From Agreia sp. COWG (lineage in GTDB: Bacteria > Actinomycetota > Actinomycetes > Actinomycetales > Microbacteriaceae): a stretch of 64,000 nt of DNA. Location of the stretch: NCBI RefSeq assembly GCF_904528075.1, contig NZ_LR882035.1, forward strand, positions 2,294,001-2,358,000, given 5' to 3'. Shown here one piece after another: positions 63,643 through 64,000 of this stretch. The position numbers were made by a program, and so were the translations under genes. The number at the start of each line of letters is the position of its first letter. Position 1 is the first letter of the stretch. The notes below the pieces were generated by a model. The model did no database searches, was not told the origin of the DNA, and worked only from the letters and a program-made list of their open reading frames with translations.

Positions 63643-64000
63643 GTGACGTCGAACGATTCCGGCGGGGCCGTCCTTCGGGGCGGCCCCGCCTTCGTCGTTT
63701 CCGGGCCAGGTCGCCGCGCAACAGATACACCGGATGCCGCCGGCCGTATCCTCGGCCTCGATGCGGCGCGCGGGCTGGCGATCCTCGGCATGCTCGCTGC
63801 CCACACGCTGCACTCCGACGGGGACGCCTTCTATGACGGTCGCAGCTCCATCGTCTTCGCCGTGTTGGCCGGCATCTCCCTGGGCTTGATGACCGGAGGA
63901 GCCGATGGGCTCCCCCGCGAGAATCGGGCTCGTGCCCGACTGTCGGTCGCCATTCGTGCACTTCTCTTGATAGCGCTCGGCCTCGGCCTCTGGCTGCTCG
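63643..64000 (+). CDS. DUF1624/acyltransferase-like membrane protein, N-terminal part (3' truncated)
   Basis: The first 119 codons of a gene from a GTG 1 nt after the previous stop. After a 35-residue hydrophilic N-terminus, RILGLDAARGLAILGMLAAHT matches the first helix of DUF1624/heparan-alpha-glucosaminide acetyltransferase-type or DUF418 proteins, followed by a second and the start of a third membrane helix (ALLLIALGLGLWLL). The window ends here. A hairpin lies within its first codons. Confidence 0.65.
   Translation, partial: MTSNDSGGAVLRGGPAFVVSGPGRRATDTPDAAGRILGLDAARGLAILGMLAAHTLHSDGDAFYDGRSSIVFAVLAGISLGLMTGGADGLPRENRARARLSVAIRALLLIALGLGLWLL
63661..63690 (+). terminator. terminator-like hairpin after the Bax-inhibitor gene, inside the next reading frame
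   Basis: GGCGGGGCCG and its complement form a 10-bp stem around a 10-nt loop, 20 nt after the stop. It sits within codons 7-16 of the last gene, so it would act as an attenuator if that start is right. No T-run. Confidence 0.5.

Noticed and set aside
61683-63806. A 707-codon open frame on the minus strand spanning the glpQ gene and the region opposite the Bax-inhibitor gene.
   Set aside because: Upstream of 62729 its translation is low-complexity acidic/basic residues, the mirror of the Bax-inhibitor gene's codon bias; only the GDPD part is real.

Overview
The window is a 64-kb chromosomal stretch of a high-GC actinobacterium, most likely family Microbacteriaceae. Evidence for this: the gene order carD-ispDF-cysS-rlmB, an actinobacterial orphan GlnR next to a mycothiol synthase (mshD), a MarP-like periplasmic protease, the folD-glyA, purH-purN and sucCD blocks, a LAXTG-type sorted surface protein, a small DUF7882-type protein, and frequent GTG/TTG starts. 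The genus cannot be settled from the sequence alone. Almost all of it is ordinary core genome: no insertion sequence, integrase, phage gene or CRISPR array was seen, and no gene-free gap exceeds about 300 bp.

Layout. 1-4.4 kb: end of a DUF4032 gene, then (minus strand) carD, the fused ispDF, cysS and rlmB. 4.5-7.9 kb: a lipoprotein, a SenX3/RegX3-like phosphate two-component system and a separate phoU. 7.9-12.8 kb: gpmA, a methyltransferase, a FUSC membrane protein, a YgfZ-like protein, a nitrobindin-like protein coupled to a 38-residue membrane peptide, and a small membrane protein. 12.9-22.1 kb (plus strand): glnR-mshD, ppk, a MutT1-like hydrolase and pstSCAB. 22.1-27.8 kb (minus strand): a sigK-rskA-like pair and a four-gene glycosyltransferase operon. 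28-32 kb: a conserved unknown, tRNA-Lys, marP-like, an EI24 protein and small unknowns. 32-41 kb: an aldose epimerase, folD-glyA, a sigma/anti-sigma/surface fusion gene, an MFS exporter, purU and nagA. 41-47.5 kb: icd, an acetyltransferase, an alkyltransferase-like protein, a lipoprotein and a heterodimeric ABC exporter. 47.6-55.2 kb: a membrane-fused dimethylargininase, purH-purN with a membrane protein, and sucCD. 55.4-64 kb: a thioester/LADTG surface protein, an MpaB-family protein, an SGNH hydrolase, pcrA, a glycerophosphodiesterase, a Bax-inhibitor-1-like protein and the start of a membrane acyltransferase-like gene.

Functional themes. Phosphate control is concentrated here: senX3/regX3, phoU, ppk and pstSCAB lie within 17 kb, and both phoU and pstS are preceded by 11-bp-phased GTTCACC-like repeats. 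One-carbon and purine genes (folD, glyA, purU, purH, purN) recur. Many transcripts look leaderless, with a TANNNT box 6-8 nt before the start codon. The least ordinary items are a 651-residue protein joining an ECF-type sigma factor, a zinc-finger anti-sigma motif, membrane segments and an extracellular-type domain; a membrane-anchored dimethylargininase; a predicted Cys-Gln thioester surface protein; and the glycosyltransferase operon beside sigK.
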